DNA of 64,000 bases from Sphingomonas rubra (GTDB lineage: Bacteria > Pseudomonadota > Alphaproteobacteria > Sphingomonadales > Sphingomonadaceae). The position numbers and the translations under genes were made by a program. Under the pieces are notes generated by a model. That model was not told the DNA's origin and searched no databases. It saw only the letters and a list, made by a program, of their open reading frames with translations. The stretch is from positions 124,001 through 188,000 of the forward strand of contig NZ_FOXP01000006.1 of NCBI RefSeq assembly GCF_900115745.1, read 5' to 3'. This document shows, one piece after another, positions 1 to 11,705 of this stretch (position 1 is the first letter of the stretch; each line of letters starts with the position of its first letter).

Positions 1-3
1 GGC

Positions 4-1341
4 ATGACGCGCCCGGTGCTGCTCGTCGTCGAGGACGATGCCGGCCTCGCCCGCCAGCTGCGCTGGGCGTACGAGGCGTACGAGGTGGTGGTGGCGCCCG
101 ACCGTGCCGCCGCGCTGGAGGCGGTGCGCCAGCATCGGCCGGCGGTGGTGACGCTCGACCTGGGCCTGCCGCCCGATCCCGACGGCACGACCGAGGGTTT
201 CGCGACGCTCCACGCCATCCTGGCGCAGGCGCCCACGACCAAGGTGGTGGTCGCGTCCGGCCACGGCGCGCGCGAGAGCGCGTTGCGCGCGGTCGAGGAC
301 GGCGCCTGGGATTTCTATGCCAAGCCGATCGACATCGATACGCTGGGCCTGATCGTCGGTCGTGCCTTTCACGTCCACGCGCTGGAGGCGGAGAACCGCC
401 GGCTGGTCGGGCAGGAGCGGCCGGGCTTCGGCGGCCTGCTCTACGCCGCGCCCGAGATGGCGGCGGTGGCGCGCCAGCTGGAGCGCGTCGCCCGCGCCGA
501 CGTATCGGTGATGCTGCTCGGCGCCAGCGGCACGGGCAAGGAACTGCTCGCGCGCGGGCTGCACGATTCCGGCGCGCGCCGGATGGGCGAGTTCGTCGCG
601 ATCAACTGCGCCGCCATTCCCGAGACGCTGCTCGAGGCCGAGCTGTTCGGATACGAGAAGGGCGCCTTCACGGGCGCGGTGCGCACCGTGGCGGGCAAGA
701 TCGAGCAGGCGGCGGGCGGCACGTTGTTCCTGGACGAGATCGGCGACGTGCCGCTGCCGCTCCAGGTCAAGCTGCTGCGCTTCCTCCAGGAACGGGTGAT
801 CGAGCGGATCGGCGGGCGCAAGGCGATCGCCGTCGACACGCGCGTGGTATGCGCGACGCACCGGGACGTCGACGCGATGGTCGCCGACGGGCGGTTCCGC
901 GACGACCTTTATTACCGGCTGGCGGAGATCGTCGTTCGCATCCCCGCGCTGCGGGAGCGTACGGGCGACGCCGCGCTGCTGGCCAAGGCGTTCGTCGCGC
1001 GGTTCGCGCCGACGCTCAATCCGGTGGTCACCGGCCTGTCCGCCGACGCACGCGCGGCGATCGACGCCCATGGCTGGCCCGGCAACGTGCGCGAGCTGGA
1101 GAACCGGGTGAAGCGCGCCGTCATCATGGCCGACGGGCGCCACGTCACCGCCGCCGACCTGGACCTGGAGCCGGCCGCGGCCGACCTCGACCTGCGCGCC
1201 GCCCGCGAGGACGCCGATCGTCGCGCGATCGGGCGCGCGCTGGCGCAGGCGGACGGCAACATCGCGGGCGCGTCGCGGCTGCTGGGGGTGAGCCGGCCGA
1301 CGCTCTACGACCTGCTCAAGAGCTACGACCTGCACGCCTGA
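4..1341 (+). CDS. prsR: PrsR-type sigma54-dependent response regulator (PEP-CTERM/exosortase-associated)
   Basis: This 445-residue NtrC-family regulator has three domains in order. The receiver domain (about 1-120) carries acidic residues D11/D12, phospho-acceptor D52 and K107. The AAA+ sigma54-interaction domain (about 145-380) has a Walker A lysine at K179, an intact GAFTGA loop at 220-225 that contacts sigma54, and a Walker B aspartate at D244. A Fis-type helix-turn-helix closes the protein (about 405-445). It should remodel RNA polymerase-sigma54 at -24/-12 promoters. The overall sequence resembles PrsR, which regulates PEP-CTERM/XrtA exopolysaccharide genes, and XrtA-associated genes do occur at 56-61 kb. 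The ribosome-binding site and any partner kinase (PrsK) lie outside the window. The NtrC class is certain; the PrsR assignment is inference from resemblance and context. Confidence 0.85.
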   Translation: MTRPVLLVVEDDAGLARQLRWAYEAYEVVVAPDRAAALEAVRQHRPAVVTLDLGLPPDPDGTTEGFATLHAILAQAPTTKVVVASGHGARESALRAVEDGAWDFYAKPIDIDTLGLIVGRAFHVHALEAENRRLVGQERPGFGGLLYAAPEMAAVARQLERVARADVSVMLLGASGTGKELLARGLHDSGARRMGEFVAINCAAIPETLLEAELFGYEKGAFTGAVRTVAGKIEQAAGGTLFLDEIGDVPLPLQVKLLRFLQERVIERIGGRKAIAVDTRVVCATHRDVDAMVADGRFRDDLYYRLAEIVVRIPALRERTGDAALLAKAFVARFAPTLNPVVTGLSADARAAIDAHGWPGNVRELENRVKRAVIMADGRHVTAADLDLEPAAADLDLRAAREDADRRAIGRALAQADGNIAGASRLLGVSRPTLYDLLKSYDLHA

Positions 1342-1383
1342 CGAGGTTGCATGGGCGACGGACGCTCGCCAAGGCGCTGGGGC

Positions 1384-2184
1384 ATGGACCCGCTCGATCG
1401 CATCGCCGCCGCGCTGGAGCGGCTGTCCCCGCCGCCGACGCCGCCGGCCGACCTGCGCGCGCACCCGGCCTATCGATGGCAGGGCGGCGCCCTCGCCGTG
1501 TCGCGCGGCTTCGCGGCGCTACCGCTGGACGGGCTGCTGGGCGTGGAGCGGCAGAAGGCGGCGCTGCTCGCCAACCTGCGCCGGCTGGCCGCCGGGCACG
1601 CGGCACAGGACGTGCTGCTGTGGGGCGCGCGCGGCACGGGCAAGTCGGCGTTGGTCAAGAGCGCGGTGGCCGCGGTGCAGGGCGAGGGCGGCGACCTGGC
1701 GCTGGTGGCGACGAGCGATCTCGCCGACCTGCCGGCACTGTTCGCGATACTGGCACCGATCGGCCGCGCGTTCGCGCTGTTCGTCGACGATCTCGGCGTC
1801 GAGGCGGCGGGGGAGGCGCGCAGCCTGCGCTCCTCGCTGGACGGCGGCGCGGAACCGCGCCCGGCGAACGTCCGGCTGCTCGTCACCGCCAATCGCCGCC
1901 ACCTGCAACCGCGCGACATCGCCGAACAGTCGAGCGCGATCAATCCGCGCGACGCGGTGGACGACCAGCTGGCGCTCGCCGACCGCTTCGGCCTGAGCCT
2001 GGGGTTCCACGCGGTCGACCAGGACGGTTATCTGGCGATCGTCCGCCACCATGCCGCCGTGCACGGGCTGCCGGTGGACGAGGCCGACGCGCTCGGCTGG
2101 GCGACGACGCGCGGCAGCCGTTCGGGGCGGGTCGCCTGGCAGTACGTCGTCGACTTGGCCGGGCGGGAGGGTCGGGCGCTATAG
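1384..2184 (+). CDS. DUF815-family AAA ATPase
   Basis: The product is a 266-residue P-loop ATPase of the DUF815 type. It has a Walker A motif GARGTGKS with its lysine at K87 and a Walker B motif ending in D135-D136. The body matches the usual plan of this family: an N-terminal helical region, the ATPase core and a short C-terminal lid. The substrate is unknown. I chose the ATG at 1384 because the conserved sequence begins MDPLDRI. An upstream in-frame ATG at 1351 would add eleven non-conserved residues. It lies 42 bp after the PrsR-type gene on the same strand, but no functional link is evident. Confidence 0.82.
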   Translation: MDPLDRIAAALERLSPPPTPPADLRAHPAYRWQGGALAVSRGFAALPLDGLLGVERQKAALLANLRRLAAGHAAQDVLLWGARGTGKSALVKSAVAAVQGEGGDLALVATSDLADLPALFAILAPIGRAFALFVDDLGVEAAGEARSLRSSLDGGAEPRPANVRLLVTANRRHLQPRDIAEQSSAINPRDAVDDQLALADRFGLSLGFHAVDQDGYLAIVRHHAAVHGLPVDEADALGWATTRGSRSGRVAWQYVVDLAGREGRAL

Positions 2185-2216
2185 GGCTCAGGGTCGGCTT
2201 CGATCAGTTTGAATCA

Positions 2217-2287
2217 TCCGTTCGTGCCGAGCGCCGTCGAAGCACCTTGTGGAGGCGTGCCCTTCGACTTCGCTCAGGGCGAACGGA
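2217..2287. repeat. Intergenic palindromic repeat with TTCGACTTCGCTCAGG core
   Basis: Two inverted arms, CCGTTCGTGCCGAGC (from 2218) and its imperfect partner GCTCAGGGCGAACGG (ending 2286), flank a short spacer. The arms carry the core GTCGAAG/CTTCGAC. The element fills most of the 130-bp gap between the DUF815 gene and the convergent ABC-F gene. It has the form of the REP-like dispersed palindromes common in sphingomonads and could form a strong RNA hairpin for either gene. Confidence 0.65.
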
Positions 2288-2314
2288 AGTGAATACACCC
2301 GATCGACTTCGAGT

Positions 2315-4090
<1,776 letters not shown>

Positions 4091-4162
4091 GTTGCCGGCG
4101 ACGTAGGCGGCGCGACGCCCATTCACAACGGGTTCAACGCGCGGTAGCTACGCCACCGACCC

Positions 4163-4459
4163 ATGAAGACTCTCGTCTCCCTGCTGCTGATCGCGACCGC
4201 GACGCCGGTGTTCGCCACCGAGCCGATGCAGCGCGGCGACCAGATGTCGGTCTATCAGGCCAGGCGGAAGGGCAAGCTGATGCCGCTGCCCGAGATCCTG
4301 AAGCGCGTGGTGCCGGCGGTGCCGGGGGCGGAATATCTCGGCTTCGACTTCGACTCGTCGACCAGTATCTACACGCTGAAATTCCTGCGCAACGGATCGG
4401 TGATCTGGGTCGAGGTGGACGGGCGGTCGGGGCAGATACTGGGCCGGACCGGACGTTGA
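4163..4459 (+). CDS. PepSY-domain periplasmic protein
   Basis: The 98-residue product has a signal peptide (about residues 1-18, ending in VFA). It is followed by a single small PepSY-like domain whose C-terminal beta strands end in the typical VEVDGRSGQIL pattern. It lies 54 bp upstream of an OmpR-type response regulator and histidine kinase on the same strand. PepSY proteins are common partners of such systems, probably modulating the kinase or a periplasmic protease. The direct effect on the kinase is inference. Confidence 0.75.
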   Translation: MKTLVSLLLIATATPVFATEPMQRGDQMSVYQARRKGKLMPLPEILKRVVPAVPGAEYLGFDFDSSTSIYTLKFLRNGSVIWVEVDGRSGQILGRTGR

Positions 4460-4513
4460 TGGTAAGGCGTTGATCGCGACACAGCCGGCGGCCCGGTTTC
4501 GAAGGAGACAAGA

Positions 4514-5179
4514 ATGCGCGTACTCATCGTCGAGGACGAGCCCAATCTCGGCCAGCAGCTGAAGAACACGCTGGAGGGCGCGGGCTATGCCATCGACCTG
4601 GCCACCGATGGCGAGGAGGGGCTGTATCTCGGCCAAAGCGAGACGTACGACGCGGTGGTGCTCGACCTGGGCCTGCCGGAGATCGACGGGCTGACCGTGC
4701 TCGACCGTTGGCGGAAGGAAGGCAAGACGATGCCCGTCCTCGTCCTCACCGCGCGCGACAGCTGGTCCGACAAGGTGGCGGGGCTGGACGCGGGCGCCGA
4801 CGATTACGTCGCCAAGCCGTTCCAGACGGAGGAGCTGATCGCCCGCCTGCGCGCGTTGATCCGCCGGGCGAGCGGCAACGCCTCGTCCGAGCTGACCGCG
4901 GGCGACGTGCGGCTCGACACCCGCAGCGGCAAGGTGACGCGCGGCGGCGATCCGGTGAAGCTGACCGCGCAGGAGTACAAGCTGCTCAGCTACCTGCTCC
5001 ATCACAAGGGCAAGGTGGTCAGCCGCACCGAGTTGATCGAGCATATCTACGACCAGGATTTCGATCGCGACTCCAACACGATTGAGGTGTTCGTGACGCG
5101 CATCAGGAAGAAGCTGGGGCAGGACGTCATCACCACCATCCGCGGTCTCGGATACAGCCTGGAAGACCCGGACGCCTGA
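4514..5179 (+). CDS. OmpR/PhoP-family response regulator
   Basis: The 221-residue protein has a receiver domain with acidic E7/D8, phospho-acceptor D51 and the switch lysine in AKPF near residue 101. A winged-helix DNA-binding domain follows (about 125-220) with the ELIEHIYDQDFDRDSNTIEVFV recognition-helix region. It resembles PhoP/QseB-type regulators. A good ribosome-binding site (AAGGAGACAAG) precedes the ATG. The gene lies between a PepSY gene and its kinase, only 10 bp from the latter, so it forms a two-component operon. The signal is unknown. Confidence 0.92.
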   Translation: MRVLIVEDEPNLGQQLKNTLEGAGYAIDLATDGEEGLYLGQSETYDAVVLDLGLPEIDGLTVLDRWRKEGKTMPVLVLTARDSWSDKVAGLDAGADDYVAKPFQTEELIARLRALIRRASGNASSELTAGDVRLDTRSGKVTRGGDPVKLTAQEYKLLSYLLHHKGKVVSRTELIEHIYDQDFDRDSNTIEVFVTRIRKKLGQDVITTIRGLGYSLEDPDA

Positions 5180-5189
5180 GGGAAGAGGG

Positions 5190-6551
5190 GTGACGGCCCG
5201 CGCCACCGGCTCGCTCTCGCGCCGGATGATCCTGATCGCGGCGGCGTGGATCACGCTGCTGCTGGCGGGCGGCGGCTTCGCGCTCGACCGGGTGCTCGCC
5301 TCCGCGGTGACGCAGAACGCCGACGATCAGCTGGAATATGTCATGACCGCGCTGATCGTGTCGTCGGAGATCGGACCCGACGGCGAGGTGATCTTCACGC
5401 GCGAGGCGGCGGACCAGCGGTTCCTGGAACCGGGGTCCGGGCTCTACTGGCAGGTTTCGGCTCCGGGGCGCGAGCCGTTCCCGTCGCGCTCGCTGTGGGA
5501 CCGGCGGCTGGCCTACGGCGCGCCGCACCATGACCGGGGAGTCCACAGCTACGACAGCCTCCAGTTCGGCGACGAGCGGCTGCGCGTGGTCGAGCGCGAC
5601 GTGCGGCTGCCCGGCAGCAACGTCCGTTGGCGGTTCCAGGTGGCGCAGAGCCGCTCCGGGCTGGACGCGCAGATCGCGGTGATCCGCCGCACGCTGGTAC
5701 GATCGTTCGCGCTGCTCGCGCTGGGGCTGATCGTGCTCGCCGCGCTTCAGACCTTCTACGGCCTGTGGCCGCTGCGCCAGGTGCGCGCGGAGATCGCGCG
5801 GATGCGCGCGGGTGCATCGACGCGGGTGTCGGCGGCGATGCCGGAGGAAGTGCAGCCGATGGTCGAGGAGCTGAACGCTCTGATCGAACACAACGAGCGC
5901 CAGGCGGAGGAGGCACGGCGCCACGCGGGCAACCTCGCCCACGCGCTGAAGACGCCGCTCACCGTCATCATGAACGCGGCCACCGCGCAGGCCGACGACC
6001 TGGCCGACACGGTGATCCGCGAGGCGCGGACGATGCGCCGGCAGGTCGACCATCACCTCGCGCGGGCGCGCGCCGTCGGCCGGCGCGGTTCGGCGCACAG
6101 CCGCGCCGACGTGTGGCCCAGCGTCGAGTCGGTCGAGCGCGCCGTCGCCCGCCTGTACCGCCACGTCCGCATCGACGTGGACGGTCCCAAGGACCTGGCG
6201 GTGCACGTCGAGCGGCAGGACCTGGACGAGATGCTGGGCAATCTGATCGAGAACGCGGCCAAATACGGCGGCGGCAGCGTGTTCGTGACGGTGACGTCGC
6301 AGGCGGGCTTCGTCGAGATCCTGGTGGAGGACGACGGCACCGGCATTCCCGCGGAGGAGCGCACGCGCATCTTCGACCGCGGCGTCCGGCTCGACACGGG
6401 CAAGCCCGGCACCGGCCTGGGCCTGGCGATCGTCCGCGACGTGGCGGAAATCTACGAGGGCAGCGTCAGCCTGGAGGAGAGCGAGGATCTCGGCGGCCTG
6501 CTGGTCCGGCTGCGGCTGCCCGCCGCCAGCGGCGTCACGCCGCCAGCCTGA
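5190..6551 (+). CDS. Sensor histidine kinase
   Basis: This 453-residue inner-membrane kinase starts with GTG just after a GGAAGAG ribosome-binding site. It has an N-terminal transmembrane segment (about 15-35), a periplasmic sensor region and a second transmembrane segment (about 170-190). A HAMP-like linker and a HisKA region with LAHALKTPL follow (phospho-acceptor H251). The ATPase domain shows [10 protein letters not shown] (N box), VEDDGTGIP (G1) and GTGLGLAIV (G2). The atypical H box with Ala-Leu-Lys-Thr-Pro resembles PhoQ-like kinases. It pairs with the upstream regulator. Its last 17 bases overlap the convergent monooxygenase gene. Confidence 0.92.
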   Translation: MTARATGSLSRRMILIAAAWITLLLAGGGFALDRVLASAVTQNADDQLEYVMTALIVSSEIGPDGEVIFTREAADQRFLEPGSGLYWQVSAPGREPFPSRSLWDRRLAYGAPHHDRGVHSYDSLQFGDERLRVVERDVRLPGSNVRWRFQVAQSRSGLDAQIAVIRRTLVRSFALLALGLIVLAALQTFYGLWPLRQVRAEIARMRAGASTRVSAAMPEEVQPMVEELNALIEHNERQAEEARRHAGNLAHALKTPLTVIMNAATAQADDLADTVIREARTMRRQVDHHLARARAVGRRGSAHSRADVWPSVESVERAVARLYRHVRIDVDGPKDLAVHVERQDLDEMLGNLIENAAKYGGGSVFVTVTSQAGFVEILVEDDGTGIPAEERTRIFDRGVRLDTGKPGTGLGLAIVRDVAEIYEGSVSLEESEDLGGLLVRLRLPAASGVTPPA

Positions 6552-7533
6552 CCTCGCGCGCCGCCTCCACCGTCAGCGCCAGCGAGCGCTTGCGGGCGGC
6601 CTGGTCGTAGATGGCGCTGGTCACCATCACCTCGTCCACGCCCGTCCGCTCGACGAAGGCGGCGAGGCCTGCGGCGACGGTGGCCGGGCCGCCGATCGCC
6701 GAGCAGGCGAGCACCTGGTCGAGGATCGCGTTGCCCTGCGCACCCAGCCCCGCACGATAGCCCGCGACCGGCGGCGGCAGCTGCACGGGGCGGCCGGTGC
6801 GCAGCGCCACGAACGATTGCGCCTGGGAGGAGGCGAGCAGTTCCGCCTCCGCGTCGGTATCGGCGGCGAAGACGTTGAACCCGGCCATGGCGTAGGGCCG
6901 ATCGAGTTGCGCCGAGGGCTGGAAGTCGCGGCGATACACCGCCAGCGCCTGATCGAGCGCTTCGGGTGCGAAGTGCGAGGCGAAGGCGTAAGGCAGGCCG
7001 AGCGCGGCGGCGACCTGCGCGCCGTAGAGGCTCGATCCCAGGATCCACAGCTGCGGCTTGGCGCCGGCACCCGGCGTGGCGACGATGCCGGTCTGGCCAT
7101 CGTCGGCGAAGTAGCTTCGCAGCTCCAGCACGTCCTGCGGGAAGGTATTGGGGTCGCTGTCGAGCGTGCGGCGCAGCGCGCGGGCGACGCGCTGGTCGCT
7201 GCCGGGCGCACGGCCCAGTCCCAGGTCGATCCGGCCGGGATGGAGCGCGTCGAGCGTGCCGAACTGTTCGGCGATGACCAGCGGCGCGTGATTGGGCAGC
7301 ATGATCCCGCCCGCGCCGACGCGGATCGTCGTCGTCGCGGCGGCGACGTGGCCGATCACCACCGCCGTCGCGGCGGAGGCGATGCCGGTCATGCCGTGAT
7401 GCTCGGCCACCCAGTAGCGCGAGAAGCCAACCGCTTCCGCGTGCGCGGCCAGATCGGCGGCACGAGCCAGCGCATCGCCGACGGTGCCGCCCTGCACCAC
7501 GGGGACGAGGTCGAGAAAGGAGAGCTGGGTCAT
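6535..7533 (-). CDS. LLM-class flavin-dependent oxidoreductase (luciferase-like monooxygenase)
   Basis: The 332-residue protein is a TIM-barrel flavin monooxygenase of the bacterial-luciferase-like superfamily. It shows the early YWVAEHHG motif, [12 protein letters not shown], and the [13 protein letters not shown] segment typical of the MsnO8 subgroup. It probably uses reduced FMN and oxygen on an unknown small substrate. The start at 7533 gives [12 protein letters not shown], which matches the family. Open frame continues upstream through a palindromic repeat and is not part of the gene. The 3' end overlaps the histidine kinase by 17 bp in convergent orientation. Confidence 0.88.
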   Translation of the reverse strand: MTQLSFLDLVPVVQGGTVGDALARAADLAAHAEAVGFSRYWVAEHHGMTGIASAATAVVIGHVAAATTTIRVGAGGIMLPNHAPLVIAEQFGTLDALHPGRIDLGLGRAPGSDQRVARALRRTLDSDPNTFPQDVLELRSYFADDGQTGIVATPGAGAKPQLWILGSSLYGAQVAAALGLPYAFASHFAPEALDQALAVYRRDFQPSAQLDRPYAMAGFNVFAADTDAEAELLASSQAQSFVALRTGRPVQLPPPVAGYRAGLGAQGNAILDQVLACSAIGGPATVAAGLAAFVERTGVDEVMVTSAIYDQAARKRSLALTVEAAREVRLAA

Positions 7534-7609
7534 GGAAGCGAGATGGGGAGGGCAGGGGCCTGCTACTAGCCGCCATCGGCTTCTTGGCGACGAAGCGCGC
7601 CTTTCCCTA

Positions 7610-7696
7610 TCGTCATGCCGGGCTCGCCCCGGCATCCAGGTAATGACCGTCAGCGCTGCTTGGCCCTGGAGGTCGGGACGAGCCCGGCGTGACGAA
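7610..7696. repeat. Intergenic palindromic repeat with GCCGGGCTCG core
   Basis: Inverted arms TCGTCATGCCGGGCTCGCC (from 7610) and CGAGCCCGGCGTGACGA (ending 7696) flank about 30 bp. The same arm recurs, with small changes, at 20692-20722. It fills the gap between the divergently oriented 5' side of the monooxygenase gene and the 3' end of the subtilase gene. Confidence 0.65.
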
Positions 7697-7702
7697 AGGG
7701 GG

Positions 7703-10027
7703 TTAGAACCCCATCGCGTACCGCACCGCCCACCCGCGATCGTCCGGCAGCGCGGCGACATTGCCGGGGTCGCGGCGCCAGAAGAGATTGGTGGAAAGAT
7801 CACCCGGCCCCAGCCGACGGGCGTAGCGCAGCTCCAGGTCGAGTTCGCGGCCGTCGGGCGCCAGGTTGAGGCGCTGCGCGGTCCAGGTCGCCACCGACTG
7901 CGTGGCATAGTCGTATAGGGTCGGCAACCGCAGGTCGATGCCGCCCGACGTGACGCGCAGCGGCTGCGCGACGCGAAGTCCCAGGCTGTCGGCACCGAAC
8001 ACGCCGTCCCTGCCGAGGTCGGCGGACCAGCTGTCGGTGCGCACCGATCCGCCTGCCTGGAACTGGCGGATCAGGCGCGCCGACGTCCAGCCCTGGCGCC
8101 AGCTGCCCCCGATCGTCCACCCGTCGCCGGTCGACAGGCGCGCCGCCCCTTCCGCGAACCAGCTGGTCGCGCGCGGGGCACCGAGGGCGCCGCCGAACTG
8201 CGCGCCGAGCAGCGTGTCGCGCTCCGCCATCCGGCTGCCCGCGACGCGCAGCGCCAGCGGCCCCGCCTGCCGGTCGAGCGTAATCGTCGCCTGGTTGACG
8301 CGGTGGCGGCTCCACGGGCGATCGCCCAGCCACGCGGTTTCGCGCCCGACCAAGAGGTCGCTTGACGCGGCGGCGATGGTGACGCCCAGCCGCCCGAACC
8401 GCTGCCGCAGCGCCACCGCGCCGCGCGGCCTCGCCTCCACGCCCAACCCGCGGTCGGCGGCGACCAGGAAGGCGGGGTCGCGCCGCCCGTCTAGCTGCGC
8501 GGTCATCGCGGTCGCCCCTTGCGCGATGCCGATCCCGAACGACAGCCGGCTGCCCAGCCGCTGCACCACCGATCCGGCGATCGCGCGGGCGGCGCGCGCG
8601 TCGGCGATGCCGAGCTGCGTCGCCTGTACGTCGACGCCCCCGCGGTCGCGCGACGGCACCAGCGTGACCGACACCGCGGTGCTGCCGCGGTTCATGGTCA
8701 GCGCGCGCACGTCCGACTGGAGTGCGCCGCCGAACACGCGCGGGGCCGCGCCGCGGGCGAGCGACTGCGCCAGGTCGATGCCGAAGGCGCGGCCGTACCC
8801 GTCCAGGATCACCGCGCCCAACCCGCTCTGCCGCGCGTCGCCCATCGGCGCGGAGGTGGTGCCCAGCGCCTCGGCCGTCGATACCGGCACCGCGCTGCCC
8901 GCCATCGCGGTGGCGCCGACCGGCTGGAACGCGCGGGCGAGGTCGATCACGCCGCGGCCGTAGATCGCGTCGACGCCCGGCGCGCCCGCGTCGCGCGCGG
9001 TGGCGTAGAGCAGCTCCACGATCTGCGCGCCCGACAGATTGGGGAATGCCTGCGCCAGCAGCGCGATCGCGCCGGTGATCTGCGGCGCGGCGAAGGAGGT
9101 GCCCGACCACAAGAACGGCACGTTGTTCTCGTCGGGCGCGCGCACCCGCTCGCCCACGGCGGACAGGAAATGCGCGGCGCTGGCCCCGGCTCGGTCGGAG
9201 AAGGTCGAGATCGCGTCGTTCGCGCCGACCGAACCGGCGATGATGACCTGGTTGCGCGCCACCGCCGCGTTGTTGGCGACCGCGCTGAAGCCGCTGGGAT
9301 CGGGCGTGCCGTCGTTGCCCGCGGCGATCACCACGACGATGCCGGCGGCGGTGGCGCGGCCGATCGCGGCGGTCAACTGCGCCCCCATCGAATCGCCGCC
9401 GAGCGAGATGTTGATGACCCGCGCGTTGGCGGTGCGCGCCGCATCAACCCCGCGCGCGATCGCGTCCGTGCCGAAACGGCAGCCGGTGTCCTTGTCGTCG
9501 GTTACCTCGGTCGCGCATGATCCCGGTCGGTCGGCGCGCAGAACGACGAGCGTCGAATCGAACGCGACGCCGTGCGTGCCCGTGCCGTTGCGGCGTCCGG
9601 CGGCAGTGAAGGCGACGGCGGTGCCGTGGCCGCCCTCGTCGTCGATCGTGCCGTTGCCGGCGACCGACACGGAGGCGGAGGAGATGCGGCTGCCGAACTC
9701 CTCGCTGGCGAGATCGATGCCGGTATCGATGATGCCGATCGCCACCCCGGCACCCGTGGCGCCACGATTGTACGCGGCCAGTGCGTTCAGCGACACCGCG
9801 CCCACCGTCGCCCGGTACTCGGCGGTGTCGAACGGCGCACCCGACGGGGTCGGCGCGGGTGTGGGGGCCGGCGTCGGTGCAGGGGTAGGCGCCGGCGTGG
9901 GGGCAGGCGTCGGCGCGGGTGTTTCGGGCGGGGGCGCGGGGATGGTGGCGACATCGCCGCCACCACCGCAGCCACCGAGGAGCGCGGCGATCGCGGCACT
10001 GCCCAGCCATCGACGATCGACACGCAT
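7703..10027 (-). CDS. S8 subtilisin-like autotransporter protease with lipoprotein signal
   Basis: This 774-residue precursor starts with a lipoprotein signal (lipobox LGGC, lipidated Cys at residue 20). A Gly-rich spot and a Pro-Thr-Pro-Ala tandem linker (about 36-60) follow. The subtilase domain (about 65-370) has the catalytic triad D101 (IIDTGID), H134 (GGHGT) and S311 (SGTSFAAP). The C-terminal 300 or so residues alternate hydrophobic and polar strands and end in aromatic Phe, as expected for an autotransporter beta-barrel. It should be a surface-exposed or released serine protease. The start at 10027 is set by the signal peptide; the longer open frame upstream is antisense to the HAD gene. 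Confidence 0.88.
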   Translation of the reverse strand: MRVDRRWLGSAAIAALLGGCGGGGDVATIPAPPPETPAPTPAPTPAPTPAPTPAPTPAPTPSGAPFDTAEYRATVGAVSLNALAAYNRGATGAGVAIGIIDTGIDLASEEFGSRISSASVSVAGNGTIDDEGGHGTAVAFTAAGRRNGTGTHGVAFDSTLVVLRADRPGSCATEVTDDKDTGCRFGTDAIARGVDAARTANARVINISLGGDSMGAQLTAAIGRATAAGIVVVIAAGNDGTPDPSGFSAVANNAAVARNQVIIAGSVGANDAISTFSDRAGASAAHFLSAVGERVRAPDENNVPFLWSGTSFAAPQITGAIALLAQAFPNLSGAQIVELLYATARDAGAPGVDAIYGRGVIDLARAFQPVGATAMAGSAVPVSTAEALGTTSAPMGDARQSGLGAVILDGYGRAFGIDLAQSLARGAAPRVFGGALQSDVRALTMNRGSTAVSVTLVPSRDRGGVDVQATQLGIADARAARAIAGSVVQRLGSRLSFGIGIAQGATAMTAQLDGRRDPAFLVAADRGLGVEARPRGAVALRQRFGRLGVTIAAASSDLLVGRETAWLGDRPWSRHRVNQATITLDRQAGPLALRVAGSRMAERDTLLGAQFGGALGAPRATSWFAEGAARLSTGDGWTIGGSWRQGWTSARLIRQFQAGGSVRTDSWSADLGRDGVFGADSLGLRVAQPLRVTSGGIDLRLPTLYDYATQSVATWTAQRLNLAPDGRELDLELRYARRLGPGDLSTNLFWRRDPGNVAALPDDRGWAVRYAMGF
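9838..9935 (-). repeat. Tandem 12-bp coding repeat (Pro-Ala-Pro-Thr linker)
   Basis: About six consecutive, slightly diverged 12-bp units encode the Pro-Thr-Pro-Ala linker between the lipid anchor and the protease domain. Such low-complexity coding repeats can vary in copy number. Here they would alter only the length of the flexible stalk. Confidence 0.7.
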
Positions 10028-10171
10028 TCGCCGATGCACTCCCCCATAAGCCCTTATGATATACGGCAGCGTACCGGATTCCTTGAGGGCCGCCAAGAGA
10101 CGGGGCGGCGACCGCCCCGGCCGCCCCGCCTCTTGTCCCCGGCCAGGGGCCTGCCTACAGGCTGGCAGCCG

Positions 10172-10837
10172 ATGATCGCCGCGCTCGCCCATGTCCGCAC
10201 CTGGATCTTCGATCTCGACAACACGCTGTACCCGGCATCGGCCAATCTGTTCGCGCGCATCGACGCGCGGATGACCGCCTTCATCGGCGAGCTGCTCCGC
10301 GTCGACCCGATCGAGGCGAGGCGGGTGCAGAAGGCGTATTTTCTCGGGCACGGCACCACGCTGGCCGGCTTGATGGCGGAGCACCAGGTCGATCCGCACG
10401 CGTTCCTCGATTACGTCCACGATATCGAGATGGAGGTGCTGGAGGAGGACCTGCCGCTCGCCGCCGCCCTGGCGCGGCTGCCCGGGCGCAAGCTGGTCTT
10501 CACCAACGGCGACCGGCCCTACGCGCTGAAGGTGCTCGACCGGCTCGGCCTCGGCGGCAGTTTCGAGGGCGTCCACGACATTCACGCGATGGACCTCGCG
10601 CCCAAGCCGCAGGCCAGCGCCTATGCCGGCCTTTGCGCCGCATTCGCCATCGATCCGGCGACGGCGCTGTTCGTCGAGGACATGGCGCGTAACCTGAAGC
10701 CTGCCAAGGCGATCGGCATGACCACCGTGTGGATCGACAACGGGTCCGAGCAGGCCGCCGATGCCGACCGCAGCTTCATCGACTATACCGTGCCGGCGCT
10801 GACGCCGTGGCTGCACGAAATATTGGAGACCGCATGA
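10172..10837 (+). CDS. HAD-family pyrimidine 5'-nucleotidase
   Basis: The 221-residue protein is a haloacid-dehalogenase-fold phosphatase with the nucleophile motif FDLDNTLYP (D14, D16), a Thr-containing motif II (VFTNG) and a late acidic VEDMARN motif. The LDNTLYPA signature fits the SDT1/pyrimidine 5'-nucleotidase subgroup, which dephosphorylates nucleoside monophosphates. I chose the ATG at 10172 because conserved sequence begins there; the open frame runs on upstream opposite the subtilase gene. The stop overlaps the dapD start (ATGA), so the two genes are translationally coupled. Confidence 0.88.
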   Translation: MIAALAHVRTWIFDLDNTLYPASANLFARIDARMTAFIGELLRVDPIEARRVQKAYFLGHGTTLAGLMAEHQVDPHAFLDYVHDIEMEVLEEDLPLAAALARLPGRKLVFTNGDRPYALKVLDRLGLGGSFEGVHDIHAMDLAPKPQASAYAGLCAAFAIDPATALFVEDMARNLKPAKAIGMTTVWIDNGSEQAADADRSFIDYTVPALTPWLHEILETA

Positions 10838-11646
10838 CCGACCTGTCCACGACCATCGACGCCGCCTGGGACGATCGCGCGACCCTCGGCCTCGACACCG
10901 GCGGCGACGTGCGCGCGGCGGTGGAGGAGGCGCTGGCGCTGCTCGACCGCGGCGAGGCGCGCGTGGCGGAGCCCGACGGAGCCGGCGGTTGGCGGGTCAA
11001 TCAGTGGCTGAAGAAGGCGGTGCTGCTCAGCTTTCGCCTGAACGACAACAAGGTGATGGGCGAGGCGCCCTGGTTCGACAAGGTGCCGACCAAATTCGCC
11101 GGCTGGGGCGAGGACGCGTTCCGCGCTGCCGGCTTCCGCGCGGTGCCGGGTTCGGTCGTGCGTCGCGGCGCCTTCGTCGGCAAAGGCGCGATCCTGATGC
11201 CGAGTTTCGTCAACATCGGTGCCTATGTCGGCGAGGGCACGATGGTCGATACCTGGGCGACGGTCGGGTCGTGCGCGCAGATCGGCCGGAACGTCCATTT
11301 GTCGGGCGGCGCCGGCATCGGCGGCGTGCTGGAGCCGCTTCAGGCGGACCCGGTCATCATCGGCGACGGCGCCTTTATCGGCGCGCGATCGGAGGTGGCG
11401 GAGGGCGTCCGCGTCGGTGAGGGCGCGGTGCTGTCGATGGGCGTGTACCTCGGCGCCTCGACCAAGATCATCGATCGCGAGACGGGAGAAGTGACGAAGG
11501 GCGAGGTGCCGCCCTATGCCGTCGTCGTGCCCGGCTCGACGGGCGGGGGCGAGGGCAAGCCCGGCCTGTACTGCGCGGTGATCGTCAAGCGCGTGGACGC
11601 GCAGACGCGGTCGAAGACGTCGATCAACGATCTGCTGCGGGATTGA
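10834..11646 (+). CDS. dapD: 2,3,4,5-tetrahydropyridine-2,6-dicarboxylate N-succinyltransferase
   Basis: DapD transfers succinyl from succinyl-CoA to tetrahydrodipicolinate in the lysine/meso-diaminopimelate pathway in the cytoplasm. The 270-residue protein is close to the usual 274. It has an N-terminal helical domain with [12 protein letters not shown], then a left-handed beta-helix of hexapeptide repeats ([23 protein letters not shown]), and ends in the conserved SINDLLRD. The start codon overlaps the upstream HAD gene stop by 4 bp. Confidence 0.96.
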   Translation: MTDLSTTIDAAWDDRATLGLDTGGDVRAAVEEALALLDRGEARVAEPDGAGGWRVNQWLKKAVLLSFRLNDNKVMGEAPWFDKVPTKFAGWGEDAFRAAGFRAVPGSVVRRGAFVGKGAILMPSFVNIGAYVGEGTMVDTWATVGSCAQIGRNVHLSGGAGIGGVLEPLQADPVIIGDGAFIGARSEVAEGVRVGEGAVLSMGVYLGASTKIIDRETGEVTKGEVPPYAVVVPGSTGGGEGKPGLYCAVIVKRVDAQTRSKTSINDLLRD

Positions 11647-11705
11647 GCATTACCGTCTTGCATCGACGGTGATGAAGCGGATGATGAGGTAGGACGGGGG
11701 ATAAG

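Noticed and set aside
9838..9935. Short tandem repeats that could be taken for a CRISPR array
   Set aside because: Units are 12 bp, contiguous and in frame with the subtilase, encoding a PTPA linker; there are no spacers and no cas genes.
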